From assembly GCA_025362395.1 (NCBI GenBank), contig JANYGK010000028.1, forward strand, positions 1-64,000: a stretch of DNA of 64,000 nucleotides. The letters run 5' to 3'. The DNA is from Bacteroidota bacterium (GTDB lineage Bacteria > Bacteroidota > Bacteroidia > B-17B0 > Aurantibacillaceae). A program made the position numbers and the translations under genes. Positions 57,994 through 64,000 of the stretch are shown piece by piece (the first letter of the stretch is position 1; each line of letters opens with the position of its first letter). The notes beneath the pieces were generated by a model. That model was not told the origin of the DNA. It did not search any database and saw nothing but the letters and a program-made list of their open reading frames with translations.

Positions 57994-58664
57994 TTTAATC
58001 TATTAATAATTTGCCCGTTGTATTCAGTTGCCGTCAATTTAATAAAGTCGTTAACTGACATACTACCCGTTAATGAAATAGATTTGTTTTTAATAAACAT
58101 TTCTTTACCACCTGAACAAGATCCGGTTAAAATAGTATGCCATTTATAAAATGATTCATTAGAATATTGCTTGTTGTAATCTGGAAATTCTTTTTTGAAT
58201 TGTAGAATTTTGGAATCAATGTCTAACAATGAAAAATGCTTATTTGCCGCCTCTTGCATAGCATTTTTAGCACTATCTGCGTGAGCAAAACAATTTTCAA
58301 ACTTTCCAATAAAACATTCTTTTGAAGTTAAATTATCAACATCAATTAAATGAACCTTAGCTAGATTATTTTTAACTGAAATAAAAGTACAAGGCAAGTC
58401 GTCTATATAATAAACATCAACTCTTTGCCAAGTCTTTAGATTTATTTTGTAATTATCTAATTTTCCGTTTATTTTATACTCAATTTTTTTTAAGTATTTT
58501 TGCTTAGAGCCATCGCCAGAGCCATAGCCAGAGCCATCGCCAGAGCCAGAGCCATCGCCATCGCCAGAGCCATCGCCAGAGCCATAGCCATCGCCATAGC
58601 CATCGCCAGAGCCAGAGCCAGTAGTACTAATAAACTTCAAAATATCTTTTTTTACAGCTTCCAT
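57990..58664 (-). CDS. Protein with Gly-X hexanucleotide repeat domain
   Basis: 224 residues. After a 15-residue start (MEAVKKDILKFISTT), residues 16-53 are 19 consecutive Gly-X pairs in which X is only Ser (9), Asp (7) or Tyr (3). The C-terminal 170 residues form a globular domain with 3 Cys (CTFIS, KECFIG, NCFAHADS) and an aspartate-rich loop (VDNLTSKECF). It overlaps the upstream gene by 13 bp. Function unknown. Repeats in 6-bp units would change length without loss of frame. Confidence 0.7.
   Translation of the reverse strand: MEAVKKDILKFISTTGSGSGDGYGDGYGSGDGSGDGDGSGSGDGSGYGSGDGSKQKYLKKIEYKINGKLDNYKINLKTWQRVDVYYIDDLPCTFISVKNNLAKVHLIDVDNLTSKECFIGKFENCFAHADSAKNAMQEAANKHFSLLDIDSKILQFKKEFPDYNKQYSNESFYKWHTILTGSCSGGKEMFIKNKSISLTGSMSVNDFIKLTATEYNGQIINRLK
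58506..58619 (-). repeat. Hexanucleotide repeat tract, 19 units of GGC-NNN
   Basis: On the coding strand every unit is GGC followed by TCT, GAT or TAT. Those three codons differ at positions 1-2 only. The tract covers 114 bp. It is coding, in frame, and confined to this gene. Confidence 0.92.
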
Positions 58665-58960
58665 TCTTTTACGTTTTCAACGTTTATGATTGATTTTTCT
58701 GAACACGGTAACACTTCAATGACCTGTGGCAAATAAATCCCGCATTCTTCATTGATAGCCATGCTAAACTTGCACTTGTCCGGTTTAGATGATCCTTCAA
58801 CGGCCAGTTGAGATAAAGAATTGGCGCCATCCCAATACCATAACCGGCGAGCGTTTAATAAAACGCATTCTGAGTTTTCAAGTTCTTTAATCGTTCCGAA
58901 CCACACGCCTGCGGAATAGGTTCTGATGATGCACTTTTTGTTTAAAAATTGTTTTGTCAT
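58652..58960 (-). CDS. Phage protein next to the Gly-X gene, first gene of this run
   Basis: 102 residues. The central RTYSAGVWFGTIKELENS and VLLNARRLWYWDGANSLSQL (about 13-50) is a distinctive, probably conserved, motif seen in small phage proteins; a CKFS motif follows. The function is unknown. It overlaps the Gly-X repeat gene by 13 bp and follows the 586-bp noncoding region. Confidence 0.65.
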   Translation of the reverse strand: MTKQFLNKKCIIRTYSAGVWFGTIKELENSECVLLNARRLWYWDGANSLSQLAVEGSSKPDKCKFSMAINEECGIYLPQVIEVLPCSEKSIINVENVKEWKL

Positions 58961-59097
58961 GATTATTTTGTTTTTAATTGTTTATTTTATTAGTTGATTA
59001 ATTGTTACTAAACCCAGCCTGGTATGAAAAAATAATCGATCCAGTCCAGCGGTTTTTGATTTCTATTTTTATTATGGTATTTAATTTAATTTATTTG

Positions 59098-59142
59098 CTC
59101 CCTGTAATCCATCAAAGCATAGGTCTAAAGCCATGCAGGGAG
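59098..59142 (-). other. Two-tier hairpin in the noncoding leader
   Basis: CTCCCTG (59098-59104) pairs with CAGGGAG (59136-59142). Inside, GCAT-(A)-GG (from about 59117) pairs with CC-ATGC, with one bulged base. It could form on either strand; the minus strand is shown because the operon runs that way. Confidence 0.5.
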
Positions 59143-59162
59143 TATATTGTATTGTAATTAAA

Positions 59163-59242
59163 GGCTAACAGGTTCGACACTTGAGTTCCAACGAGCTATT
59201 ATCACAGCCGAGCGTCTTTCTTGCGCCACGAACCCATTAGCC
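59163..59242 (-). ncRNA. Candidate structured RNA with 14-bp closing stem
   Basis: GGCTAACAGGTTCG (59163-59176) and CGAACCCATTAGCC (59229-59242) form a continuous 14-bp stem (12 Watson-Crick pairs, two central G.U pairs when read on the minus strand; two mismatches on the plus strand), closing an 80-nt element. The G.U pairing favours the minus strand. The 52-nt loop can form a small inner stem (GCG...CGC). It does not fold as a tRNA or tmRNA. Confidence 0.55.
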
Positions 59243-59487
59243 AATATTTATAAAATGTCTTTATTCATTTAAAATCTTCCACTAACAGTTAAATGATAAG
59301 CTTGTAGTTGTATTGATTGCCTAGCCGTACAACCCGCCTCTCGTTTACAGTTCACATCCTGTTTCTGAGGTTATCAAAACACTTCCAAAATCCCGGCTCT
59401 TTTCAAATGCTCTTCACTAATTCAACGGCATAACCTTTTTTCGTAATCATGTTCTTGTGCTATTCCAGTAAGTCAAAGAGCGTAGTG

Positions 59488-59528
59488 TTCCACCCCCGGA
59501 ATTGAACCAAGGAAAAACCATTGTGGAA
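59488..59528 (-). other. T-arm-like minihelix
   Basis: On the minus strand TTCCAC (59528-59523) pairs with GTGGAA (59493-59488), enclosing CTTGG-TTCAATT-CCGGG, which has the shape of a tRNA T arm. There is no anticodon or D arm in the expected places. It could be a tRNA remnant or a tRNA-like RNA element. Confidence 0.4.
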
Positions 59529-59546
59529 AAGTGTTTGTGTTAGTAC

Positions 59547-59756
59547 TTAGGTAACCGGTAATTCACCGTTATCAATGTCATTTGCTAGTTCAATCAGTTC
59601 TTTAATTTTATAAACGAAGCCCGCACCTTTACGCTTGCACCGAATTATTAAACCATCATCTGCCGCTTTCTTTAAAAACGTTTCATGTACCCGAAGATAT
59701 TGAGCGGCTTCCTTTTGATTTAGGTAAATTGGCTGTAGAGGGAGTTGATTTGCCAT
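59547..59756 (-). CDS. Excisionase-like HTH protein
   Basis: 69 residues. YLNQKEAAQYLRVHETFLKK (about 11-30) followed by IRCKRKGAGFVYKIKELIEL is a winged-helix MerR/Xis-like pattern. It is the size and placement of a phage excisionase or a directionality/Cox-type regulator: second gene after the divergent switch. It starts 1 bp after the Cro-like gene ends. Confidence 0.75.
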   Translation of the reverse strand: MANQLPLQPIYLNQKEAAQYLRVHETFLKKAADDGLIIRCKRKGAGFVYKIKELIELANDIDNGELPVT

Positions 59757-59757
59757 A

Positions 59758-59964
59758 TTATTTTTCTGTAAGTAATTCTGATTTCTTATATCCTAATTCA
59801 GTCGCTATAGCAGCCAAACATGTAGGCGTTGTAAGCCTAATATCTTCATTTTCTAACATCCTACTGATGTTGTTTGGATGTATATCAAACAAATAAGCTA
59901 ATAAGTACCTAGCCTTACTGCTCTTTTTAAGTTGTTTTACTATTTCTGGTCTTATGGTTTGCAT
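59758..59964 (-). CDS. Cro-like HTH regulator
   Basis: 68 residues. The HTH is at about 18-60: ARYLLAYLFDIHPNNISRML and LTTPTCLAAIATELGYKKSE. It is the first gene of the long minus-strand early operon, divergent from the HTH/coiled-coil gene, with tandem operator-like repeats between. It is the obvious candidate for the early (lytic) regulator. Confidence 0.75.
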   Translation of the reverse strand: MQTIRPEIVKQLKKSSKARYLLAYLFDIHPNNISRMLENEDIRLTTPTCLAAIATELGYKKSELLTEK

Positions 59965-59979
59965 TTGTTAAAAAGTTTA

Positions 59980-60057
59980 TATATTTGTATTAATCTTATC
60001 GTTGACAAATATACATTGCTTTCTGAAACTTTCTGAAAGTATTTTATGTTAGTTTTG
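59980..60057. promoter_or_regulatory. Divergent switch region with tandem operator sites
   Basis: Two adjacent copies of CTTTCTGAAA (60019-60028, 60029-60038) lie between a minus-strand TATATTTG box (60013-60006) and a plus-strand TAGTTTTG box (60050-60057), each full TAnnTTTG matches. A third TATATTTG (59980-59987, plus strand) lies farther upstream. Repressor binding at the pair would cover the -33 region of both promoters. Confidence 0.7.
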
Positions 60058-60080
60058 AACACGATATTAACAATATCATT

Positions 60081-60434
60081 ATGGTATTTTCACTTATTAT
60101 AGAGGTCGAGAGAAAAAAAAGAGGCTTAAATAAGGCTGAAATGGCTATATTATTGGGCATGTCAGAGAGAATGTATGATTATTATATCTCAGGTAAATAT
60201 GATGGATCTTCTGCAAGAACAGAAAAATACATTAATAAACTTTCAGAAAGTAAATTTAAAAATAAGTCTAACACCGAACTCGACATCGCTAATGGAACAA
60301 TCCTCTTAATGAAACAAAATGAATCTGATTTAAGAATGATCATTGAATATCTAAAGCAAGATATTGAAGATCTACGGGTTAATAATAAGACATTAAATAG
60401 ACTGGTAAACAGTAAGTTGGATGAATTGGGGTAG
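60081..60434 (+). CDS. HTH regulator with coiled-coil tail
   Basis: 117 residues. N-terminal HTH: KKRGLNKAEMAILLGMSERM and YDYYISGKYDGSSARTEKYI (about 10-50), then a predicted coiled coil (NESDLRMIIEYLKQDIEDLR). It is divergently opposed to the Cro-like gene and is the best candidate for the prophage repressor; it has no peptidase domain. The gene contains an operator-like CTTTCAGAAAG at 60240-60250. Confidence 0.75.
   Translation: MVFSLIIEVERKKRGLNKAEMAILLGMSERMYDYYISGKYDGSSARTEKYINKLSESKFKNKSNTELDIANGTILLMKQNESDLRMIIEYLKQDIEDLRVNNKTLNRLVNSKLDELG
60240..60250. promoter_or_regulatory. Third operator-like site inside the repressor-type gene
   Basis: CTTTCAGAAAG is the near-palindromic complement of the CTTTCTGAAAG pattern at 60029-60039 (flanked in both cases by AAA and TA). 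It lies about 160 bp into the gene. Confidence 0.5.
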
Positions 60435-60486
60435 GCACTGTCAAAAAACTAAAATAAAGGATTGAGTATTGCGTTATTGCAATCCT

Positions 60487-60624
60487 ATGAAAAAAACCAA
60501 GAAATGTATTGAATGCCCTGTAATTATTGCTATTAATAAGTCAATTAAGTTACGGGATGAAATGATAAGAATAGGATTAAGCAAGATAAAGCTACTTGCA
60601 TATATAGCTTTAAATTTAAATTAA
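60487..60624 (+). CDS. Possible 45-residue protein
   Basis: [20 protein letters not shown] then [20 protein letters not shown]. It includes a single CxxC and no further clues. It fills the gap after the repressor-type gene and ends 4 bp before the next ATG. It may be chance. Confidence 0.35.
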   Translation: MKKTKKCIECPVIIAINKSIKLRDEMIRIGLSKIKLLAYIALNLN

Positions 60625-60628
60625 TATC

Positions 60629-60901
60629 ATGAATAACGAAGCAATGTGTCCCAAATGCAAATCAACATCATTAAGCTCTACTAATAAGGGCTATAGCCTT
60701 TTAACGGGCTTTATCGGGAGCGGCAAAGTAATGGTGACATGCATGAACTGCGGATTAAAATTTGATCCCAAAGAACGAAGGCAGTTAGAGCAGAATTATG
60801 ATTTAAATAAAAAAGGTGAATTAAGCCAAGACCAGAAAATTAAGACCATCAGCTTCATTGTAGTAGTCATCATTGCTGTAATATGGTACTTAACTAAGTA
60901 G
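60629..60901 (+). CDS. Zinc-ribbon membrane protein
   Basis: 90 residues. CPKC (about 7-10) and CMNC (about 38-41) form a zinc-ribbon, with a glycine-rich [20 protein letters not shown] between. A C-terminal membrane helix is [16 protein letters not shown]. Probably a small membrane-anchored sensor or interaction protein. It could be expressed from the prophage together with the lipoprotein downstream. Confidence 0.65.
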   Translation: MNNEAMCPKCKSTSLSSTNKGYSLLTGFIGSGKVMVTCMNCGLKFDPKERRQLEQNYDLNKKGELSQDQKIKTISFIVVVIIAVIWYLTK

Positions 60902-60981
60902 CATCTACAATCAAACGAATCTTGCGCGCGAGGTTTCCGAAAATCGCTTTATAGAGTAGGAAAAATAAAAAATCACATATC

Positions 60982-61446
60982 GTGAAAAAACAATTTTTTT
61001 TAATGTGTGCAATGTTAACCATCACATTAGCTTTCTGTTCGTGCGAGGATCCCATTAAGCAAAACGAATATCACATTAAGGAGCTAAAGGTCTACACCGA
61101 AACTATAAGCCCACTAGATGTAAGTGATAGCTCTTATTTAACTATATTTGACTTGCAACTCAATAAACGGGTAAGGCCAGGGATTAAACTAGACTGCTAT
61201 TTTACCATATTGACCAAGAATGGCCTTAAATTTAAAGGAAGCGTCCCTTTATATACAGACGATAAAGGGAATCCGTTAAAAATAAGCGCTAGAGAACTTT
61301 TTCTAAAAAGATGGTCCAGTGCATCTGAATACCAAAAAATACAACAGGTTACAAAAGTAAACTTAAAGTCAATAAAAATATTTTTAACAAATTATACAGA
61401 TAAAAAAGAAACTATCATTGATCAATACTTTAACGAAAACTATTAA
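60982..61446 (+). CDS. Prophage lipoprotein next to attR
   Basis: 154 residues with a lipoprotein signal (MKKQFFLMCAMLTITLAFCSC, lipobox AFCSC). The mature part looks beta-rich (IKLDCYFTILTKNGLKFKGS). The last codons overlap the 22-bp candidate arm site. Cargo at the end of a prophage, on the lysogenic side of the switch, is typical of conversion or superinfection-exclusion genes, but no function can be proved. Confidence 0.65.
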   Translation: MKKQFFLMCAMLTITLAFCSCEDPIKQNEYHIKELKVYTETISPLDVSDSSYLTIFDLQLNKRVRPGIKLDCYFTILTKNGLKFKGSVPLYTDDKGNPLKISARELFLKRWSSASEYQKIQQVTKVNLKSIKIFLTNYTDKKETIIDQYFNENY

Positions 61447-61458
61447 AAAACTATTAAA
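61437..61458 (+). repeat. Arm-type repeat inside attR
   Basis: An exact 22-bp match to 12701-12722 with two CTATTAAA units, 64 bp left of attR. Confidence 0.7.
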
Positions 61459-61521
61459 ATCAACAAACTCAAAATACACAGACTACCAATAAATACTAAT
61501 AACAAACAATAAAAAGTTGTG

Positions 61522-61537
61522 GTCCCAGCAGGATCAC
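61522..61537 (+). repeat. attR core repeat
   Basis: GTCCCAGCAGGATCAC, identical to the tRNA-Lys 3' end at 12575-12590; it marks the right end of the prophage. Confidence 0.92.
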
Positions 61538-61561
61538 ACGTTGCCGACGCAACAACACTTA

Positions 61562-61587
61562 AAGCCTTGTAAGAAATTACAAGGCTT
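61562..61587 (+). terminator. Original tRNA-Lys terminator, displaced by the prophage
   Basis: AAGCCTTGTAA (61562-61572) pairs with TTACAAGGCTT (61577-61587) over a 4-nt loop, followed by T5-G-T8. It lies 25 bp after attR, so it was just downstream of the tRNA before integration. Confidence 0.9.
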
Positions 61588-61870
61588 TTTTTGTTTTTTT
61601 TTAAAAAAAATTATCAGAAATATCAGGTTTCCTAAGTTTACTTTTCCTACTTACATCCTGTTTTCAATACAAATTTAAATGGATACTATGAAGTATAGTA
61701 TTAAAGAATTTAATTTTCGCAGGCAGGAATTTAGTCATAATAAATAGTATGAATTTATAAGATAATTGAAATGTATATGCAAAGATTTATTGAAAGTTTT
61801 CCGTTACAATATTGCTCTTTATAAAAAACAGATTACATATTTATTGTATTAGCAAACAAAACCACATAAA
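61588..61870. other. Host noncoding stretch
   Basis: 283 bp, AT-rich, no gene on either strand. The longest open frames are under 25 codons with no neighbours or start context. I see no repeat or strong stem other than the terminator at each edge. Confidence 0.6.
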
Positions 61871-61904
61871 AAAACCTCTTCCTTAATTAATAAGAAGAGG
61901 TTTT
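61871..61904 (-). terminator. Terminator of maeB
   Basis: AAAACCTCTTC (61871-61881) pairs with GAAGAGGTTTT (61894-61904). On the minus strand a T7 run follows the stem. It is 20 bp past the maeB stop. Confidence 0.85.
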
Positions 61905-61923
61905 AATTTATATAAAATTCACT

Positions 61924-64000
61924 CTATTTTTTCTCCTGTGCATCAACTACTGCAATGGTAATCATATTAACGATTTCTCTTACAGAGCTTCCAAGTTGTA
62001 ATACATGCACGGGTTTTTTTAAGCCCATTAATACAGGGCCTATGGCTTCCGCGCCTCCAAGCTCCTGTAGTAATTTATAGGCAATATTACCGGAAGCAAG
62101 GTTTGGGAAAATAAATGTATTAACGTCTTTATCCACTAAAGAACTAAATGGAAATTGTTCTTTTAACAGGTCATTATTTACGGCAAAATTTGCCTGGATA
62201 TCACCGTCAACAATTAACCCCGGGAAATTTTTATGAAGAATTTTAACGGCTTCCTGAACTTTAGATGGAACAGTGCCTTCCGCAGAACCAAAATTAGAAT
62301 AAGACAGCATGGCAATTTTTGGAGTGATATTGAATTGCTTAACAGTGTTAGCGGTTAACGCTGCAATATCTGCAAGCTGTTGAGCCGTAGGATCCGCATT
62401 CATGGTTGTATCCGCAAAAAAATAAGGGCCGCGCTTAGTAACCATAATATATAAACCTGCTACACGGCTTACACCATCCTGCACACCAATTACGTCTAAT
62501 GCCGGTTTTATAGGTGCTGCATATTTACGTGTTAAGCCCGATATCATAGCATCCGCTAATCCTAACTCAACCATGGTTGCTCCAAAATAATTACGGTCAC
62601 GCATTAACTTACGGGCATCATATTGTGTTAAGCCTCGGCGTTGACGCTTCTTCCAAAGTAAATCACCAAATGCATTACGTCTTTCTTCTTCCTCAGGCAG
62701 CCAGGTATCAATAATCGGCATATCACCCATATCAAGGCCATGCTCTTCAATCAGAGAAAGAATTTTTTCTTTATTACCCAGTAAAATAGGTTTTGCAATG
62801 CCTTCGTCTTTCGCTACCTGCGCGGCTTTTAATATTTTATAGGTATCCGCTTCCGTAAATACAACACGCTTAGGGTTTGACTTGGCTTTATTGGCAACAC
62901 TGCGCATCAGCTTATTGTTTTTGCCTAATCGGTTATCTAACTCCGTACGGTAGGCATCCCAATCGGTAATGATATGCTTAGCAACACCACTGTCGATAGC
63001 TGCTTTTGCTACCGCGGAACTTACAATAGAAATTAAACGGTTATCGATCGGTTTAGGAATAATATATTCTGTACCAAAGCTTAAGTTTTTAGAACCGTAG
63101 GCTAAATTCACGTAATCAGGAACATTTTCTTTAGCTAAAGAAGCAATAGCTAAAGCCGCTGCTAACTTCATTTCTTCATTAATAGTAGTGGCCCTTACAT
63201 CGAGCGCGCCTCTAAATATAAACGGGAAACCCAATACGTTGTTAACCTGGTTAGGATGGTCGCTGCGGCCTGTTGCAATAATAATATCTTCCCGGGCAGC
63301 TACTGCTTCTTCATACGAAATTTCGGGGGTAGGATTAGCCAACGCAAACACAATGCAATTAGGAGCCATAGAACGTACCATATCCTGCGATAAAATATTA
63401 CCTTTTGATAACCCTACAAATACATCCGCGCCTTTAATGGCTTCTTCCAATGTATTTTTACTTGTATCGTCCGCTGCGAAAAAAGATTTATATTGATCAA
63501 GGTCTGTTCTCTTTTTATGGATCACCCCTTTACTGTCGAGCATTAAAATATGCTCTTTTTTAACGCCCACAGCAATGTACATTTTTGCGCAAGAGTTGGC
63601 AGAAGCACCTGCACCATTGATTACCAACCTTATCTCGCTCATTTTTTTGCCTGAAATCTCTACCGCATTTAATAACCCGGCCGATGAAATGATGGCCGTA
63701 CCGTGCTGATCATCATGCATTAAAGGGATATTTAATTCTTCCTTTAAGCGGCGTTCAATTTCAAAACACTCAGGCGCTTTAATGTCTTCTAAGTTTATTC
63801 CTCCGAATGTAGACGCAATATTTTTTACGGTATTTACAAATTCATCAATATTTTTTGTGTCTACTTCAATATCAAACACATCAATATCTGCAAAAATTTT
63901 AAAGAGCAACCCTTTACCTTCCATAACAGGTTTCGATGCCAAGGCACCTATATCCCCTAAACCTAATACCGCGGTTCCGTTTGATATAACGGCTACCAGG
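61924..64000 (-). CDS. maeB: NADP-dependent malic enzyme with C-terminal phosphotransacetylase-like domain (partial)
   Basis: Oxidatively decarboxylates malate to pyruvate, making NADPH. The visible 691 residues run to the window edge, so about 70 N-terminal residues are missing. Malic domain features: SNGTAVLGLGDIGALASKPV, MHDDQHGTAIISSAGLLNAV and the Rossmann fold IRLVINGAGASANSCAKMYI. The PTA-like C-terminal half has RVVFTEADTYKILKAAQVAK and QLGSSVREIVNMITIAVVDA. The PTA-like domain of MaeB is regulatory in other bacteria (acetyl-CoA). This is the host flank, with its terminator between it and the prophage. Confidence 0.95.
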   Translation of the reverse strand, partial: LVAVISNGTAVLGLGDIGALASKPVMEGKGLLFKIFADIDVFDIEVDTKNIDEFVNTVKNIASTFGGINLEDIKAPECFEIERRLKEELNIPLMHDDQHGTAIISSAGLLNAVEISGKKMSEIRLVINGAGASANSCAKMYIAVGVKKEHILMLDSKGVIHKKRTDLDQYKSFFAADDTSKNTLEEAIKGADVFVGLSKGNILSQDMVRSMAPNCIVFALANPTPEISYEEAVAAREDIIIATGRSDHPNQVNNVLGFPFIFRGALDVRATTINEEMKLAAALAIASLAKENVPDYVNLAYGSKNLSFGTEYIIPKPIDNRLISIVSSAVAKAAIDSGVAKHIITDWDAYRTELDNRLGKNNKLMRSVANKAKSNPKRVVFTEADTYKILKAAQVAKDEGIAKPILLGNKEKILSLIEEHGLDMGDMPIIDTWLPEEEERRNAFGDLLWKKRQRRGLTQYDARKLMRDRNYFGATMVELGLADAMISGLTRKYAAPIKPALDVIGVQDGVSRVAGLYIMVTKRGPYFFADTTMNADPTAQQLADIAALTANTVKQFNITPKIAMLSYSNFGSAEGTVPSKVQEAVKILHKNFPGLIVDGDIQANFAVNNDLLKEQFPFSSLVDKDVNTFIFPNLASGNIAYKLLQELGGAEAIGPVLMGLKKPVHVLQLGSSVREIVNMITIAVVDAQEKK

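Larger units (their letters stand above)
58961..59546. other. 586-bp noncoding region with several stable stems
   Basis: No convincing gene on either strand: the longest open frames are about 15-17 codons (for example MALDLCFDGLQGANKLN on the minus strand). It lies inside the minus-strand operon, between the excisionase-like gene and 58960, so it should be transcribed as leader. It contains three separate fold-back elements listed individually. Candidate roles: regulatory leader, small RNA, or replication origin. Confidence 0.6.
12575..61537. mobile_element. Integrated temperate contractile-tailed (myovirus) prophage, about 48.9 kb
   Basis: Bounded by a 16-bp direct repeat of the tRNA-Lys 3' end, with integrase beside attL. 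It carries packaging, head, contractile tail, lysis, recombination, replication and regulatory genes without an obvious disruption, so it may be inducible. The late genes are plus strand (14.9-45.1 kb), apart from minus-strand inserts at 17.5-22.6 and 36.2-36.75 kb. The early genes are minus strand (45.2-59.96 kb). Confidence 0.95.

Noticed and set aside
58506-58619. CRISPR-like array of short repeats
   Set aside because: Units are 6 bp, in frame, with no spacers and no cas genes. It is a coding hexanucleotide repeat.
59163-59242. tRNA or tmRNA gene
   Set aside because: The closing stem is 14 bp, there is no T arm or anticodon arm in place on either strand, and there is no tag peptide frame.
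59488-59560. Complete tRNA on the minus strand
   Set aside because: Only the T-arm and acceptor-like parts are present; sequence to 59560 gives no matching 5' acceptor, D arm or anticodon arm at proper spacing.
12575-61537. Integrative conjugative element instead of a phage
   Set aside because: No relaxase, coupling protein or Tra genes; full terminase, head, tail and lysis sets are present.

Overview
The window is about 64 kb of an AT-rich Bacteroidota chromosome carrying one complete-looking 49-kb prophage. Evidence for the phylum: -7 promoter boxes of the TAnnTTTG type (for example TTTG-N19-TATATTTG before the tRNA gene), almost no Shine-Dalgarno sequences, Bacteroidota-style lipoprotein signals, an ARM/SAM-type Bacteroidota tyrosine integrase, and a kdsA/kdnA/kdnB set for Kdo and 8-amino-Kdo. 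Genus cannot be told from sequence alone. | Host left flank (1-12.5 kb): a pcrA/uvrD-type helicase (cut by the window edge), ssb, a lipoprotein, gpsA, a PolB-type 3'-5' exonuclease, dihydrofolate reductase, a secreted protein built of repeats, kdsA, a MntA/HepT pair in which hepT has an in-frame amber codon, a large exported protein of unknown role, kdnB and kdnA, one unknown gene, then tRNA-Lys(UUU). | Prophage (12,575-61,537): the 3' end of tRNA-Lys is the attachment site; a 16-bp direct repeat marks attL and attR, and a 22-bp repeat containing two CTATTAAA units lies just inside each end (candidate integrase arm sites). From the left: integrase, HTH regulator, a hairpin-rich segment and a twin-palindrome operator before a small lipoprotein gene, then small and large terminase. 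A 5.1-kb cassette on the opposite strand (glycosyltransferase-like proteins, two methyltransferases, two small genes) interrupts the late operon. The tail genes follow (sheath, tube, a chaperone with a -1 frameshift site, tape measure, baseplate, fibre, hub, spike), then W-like joiner, portal, a second short minus-strand insert, ClpP-type protease, decoration protein, major capsid protein, head-tail completion, an SGNH-hydrolase fibre, a second fibre with a signal peptide, and lysis genes. The head set is lambda-like (GpA terminase, lambda portal, gpD, gpE) and the tail is Mu-like contractile. | The early region (45.2-59.96 kb) is one long minus-strand run of overlapping genes: Lar-like, 2OG-oxygenase-like, spanin-like, HTH, FtsK-gamma-like, replication initiator, NinG, YqaJ/lambda exonuclease and partner, a coiled-coil protein, a glycine-dipeptide-repeat protein, an excisionase-like and a Cro-like protein. 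It probably starts at a divergent switch at about 60.0 kb containing tandem CTTTCTGAAA sites. To the right of the switch are an HTH coiled-coil protein, a zinc-ribbon membrane protein and a second lipoprotein. | Host right flank: the tRNA's original terminator, displaced by the prophage, and the 3' part of maeB. | The points most worth a second look are a perfect 70-bp duplication placed between divergent genes at 22.6 and 36.75 kb, the inverted glyco/methyl cassette, a 586-bp structured noncoding segment at 59.0-59.5 kb, and the three-letter GX hexanucleotide repeat gene at 58.5 kb.
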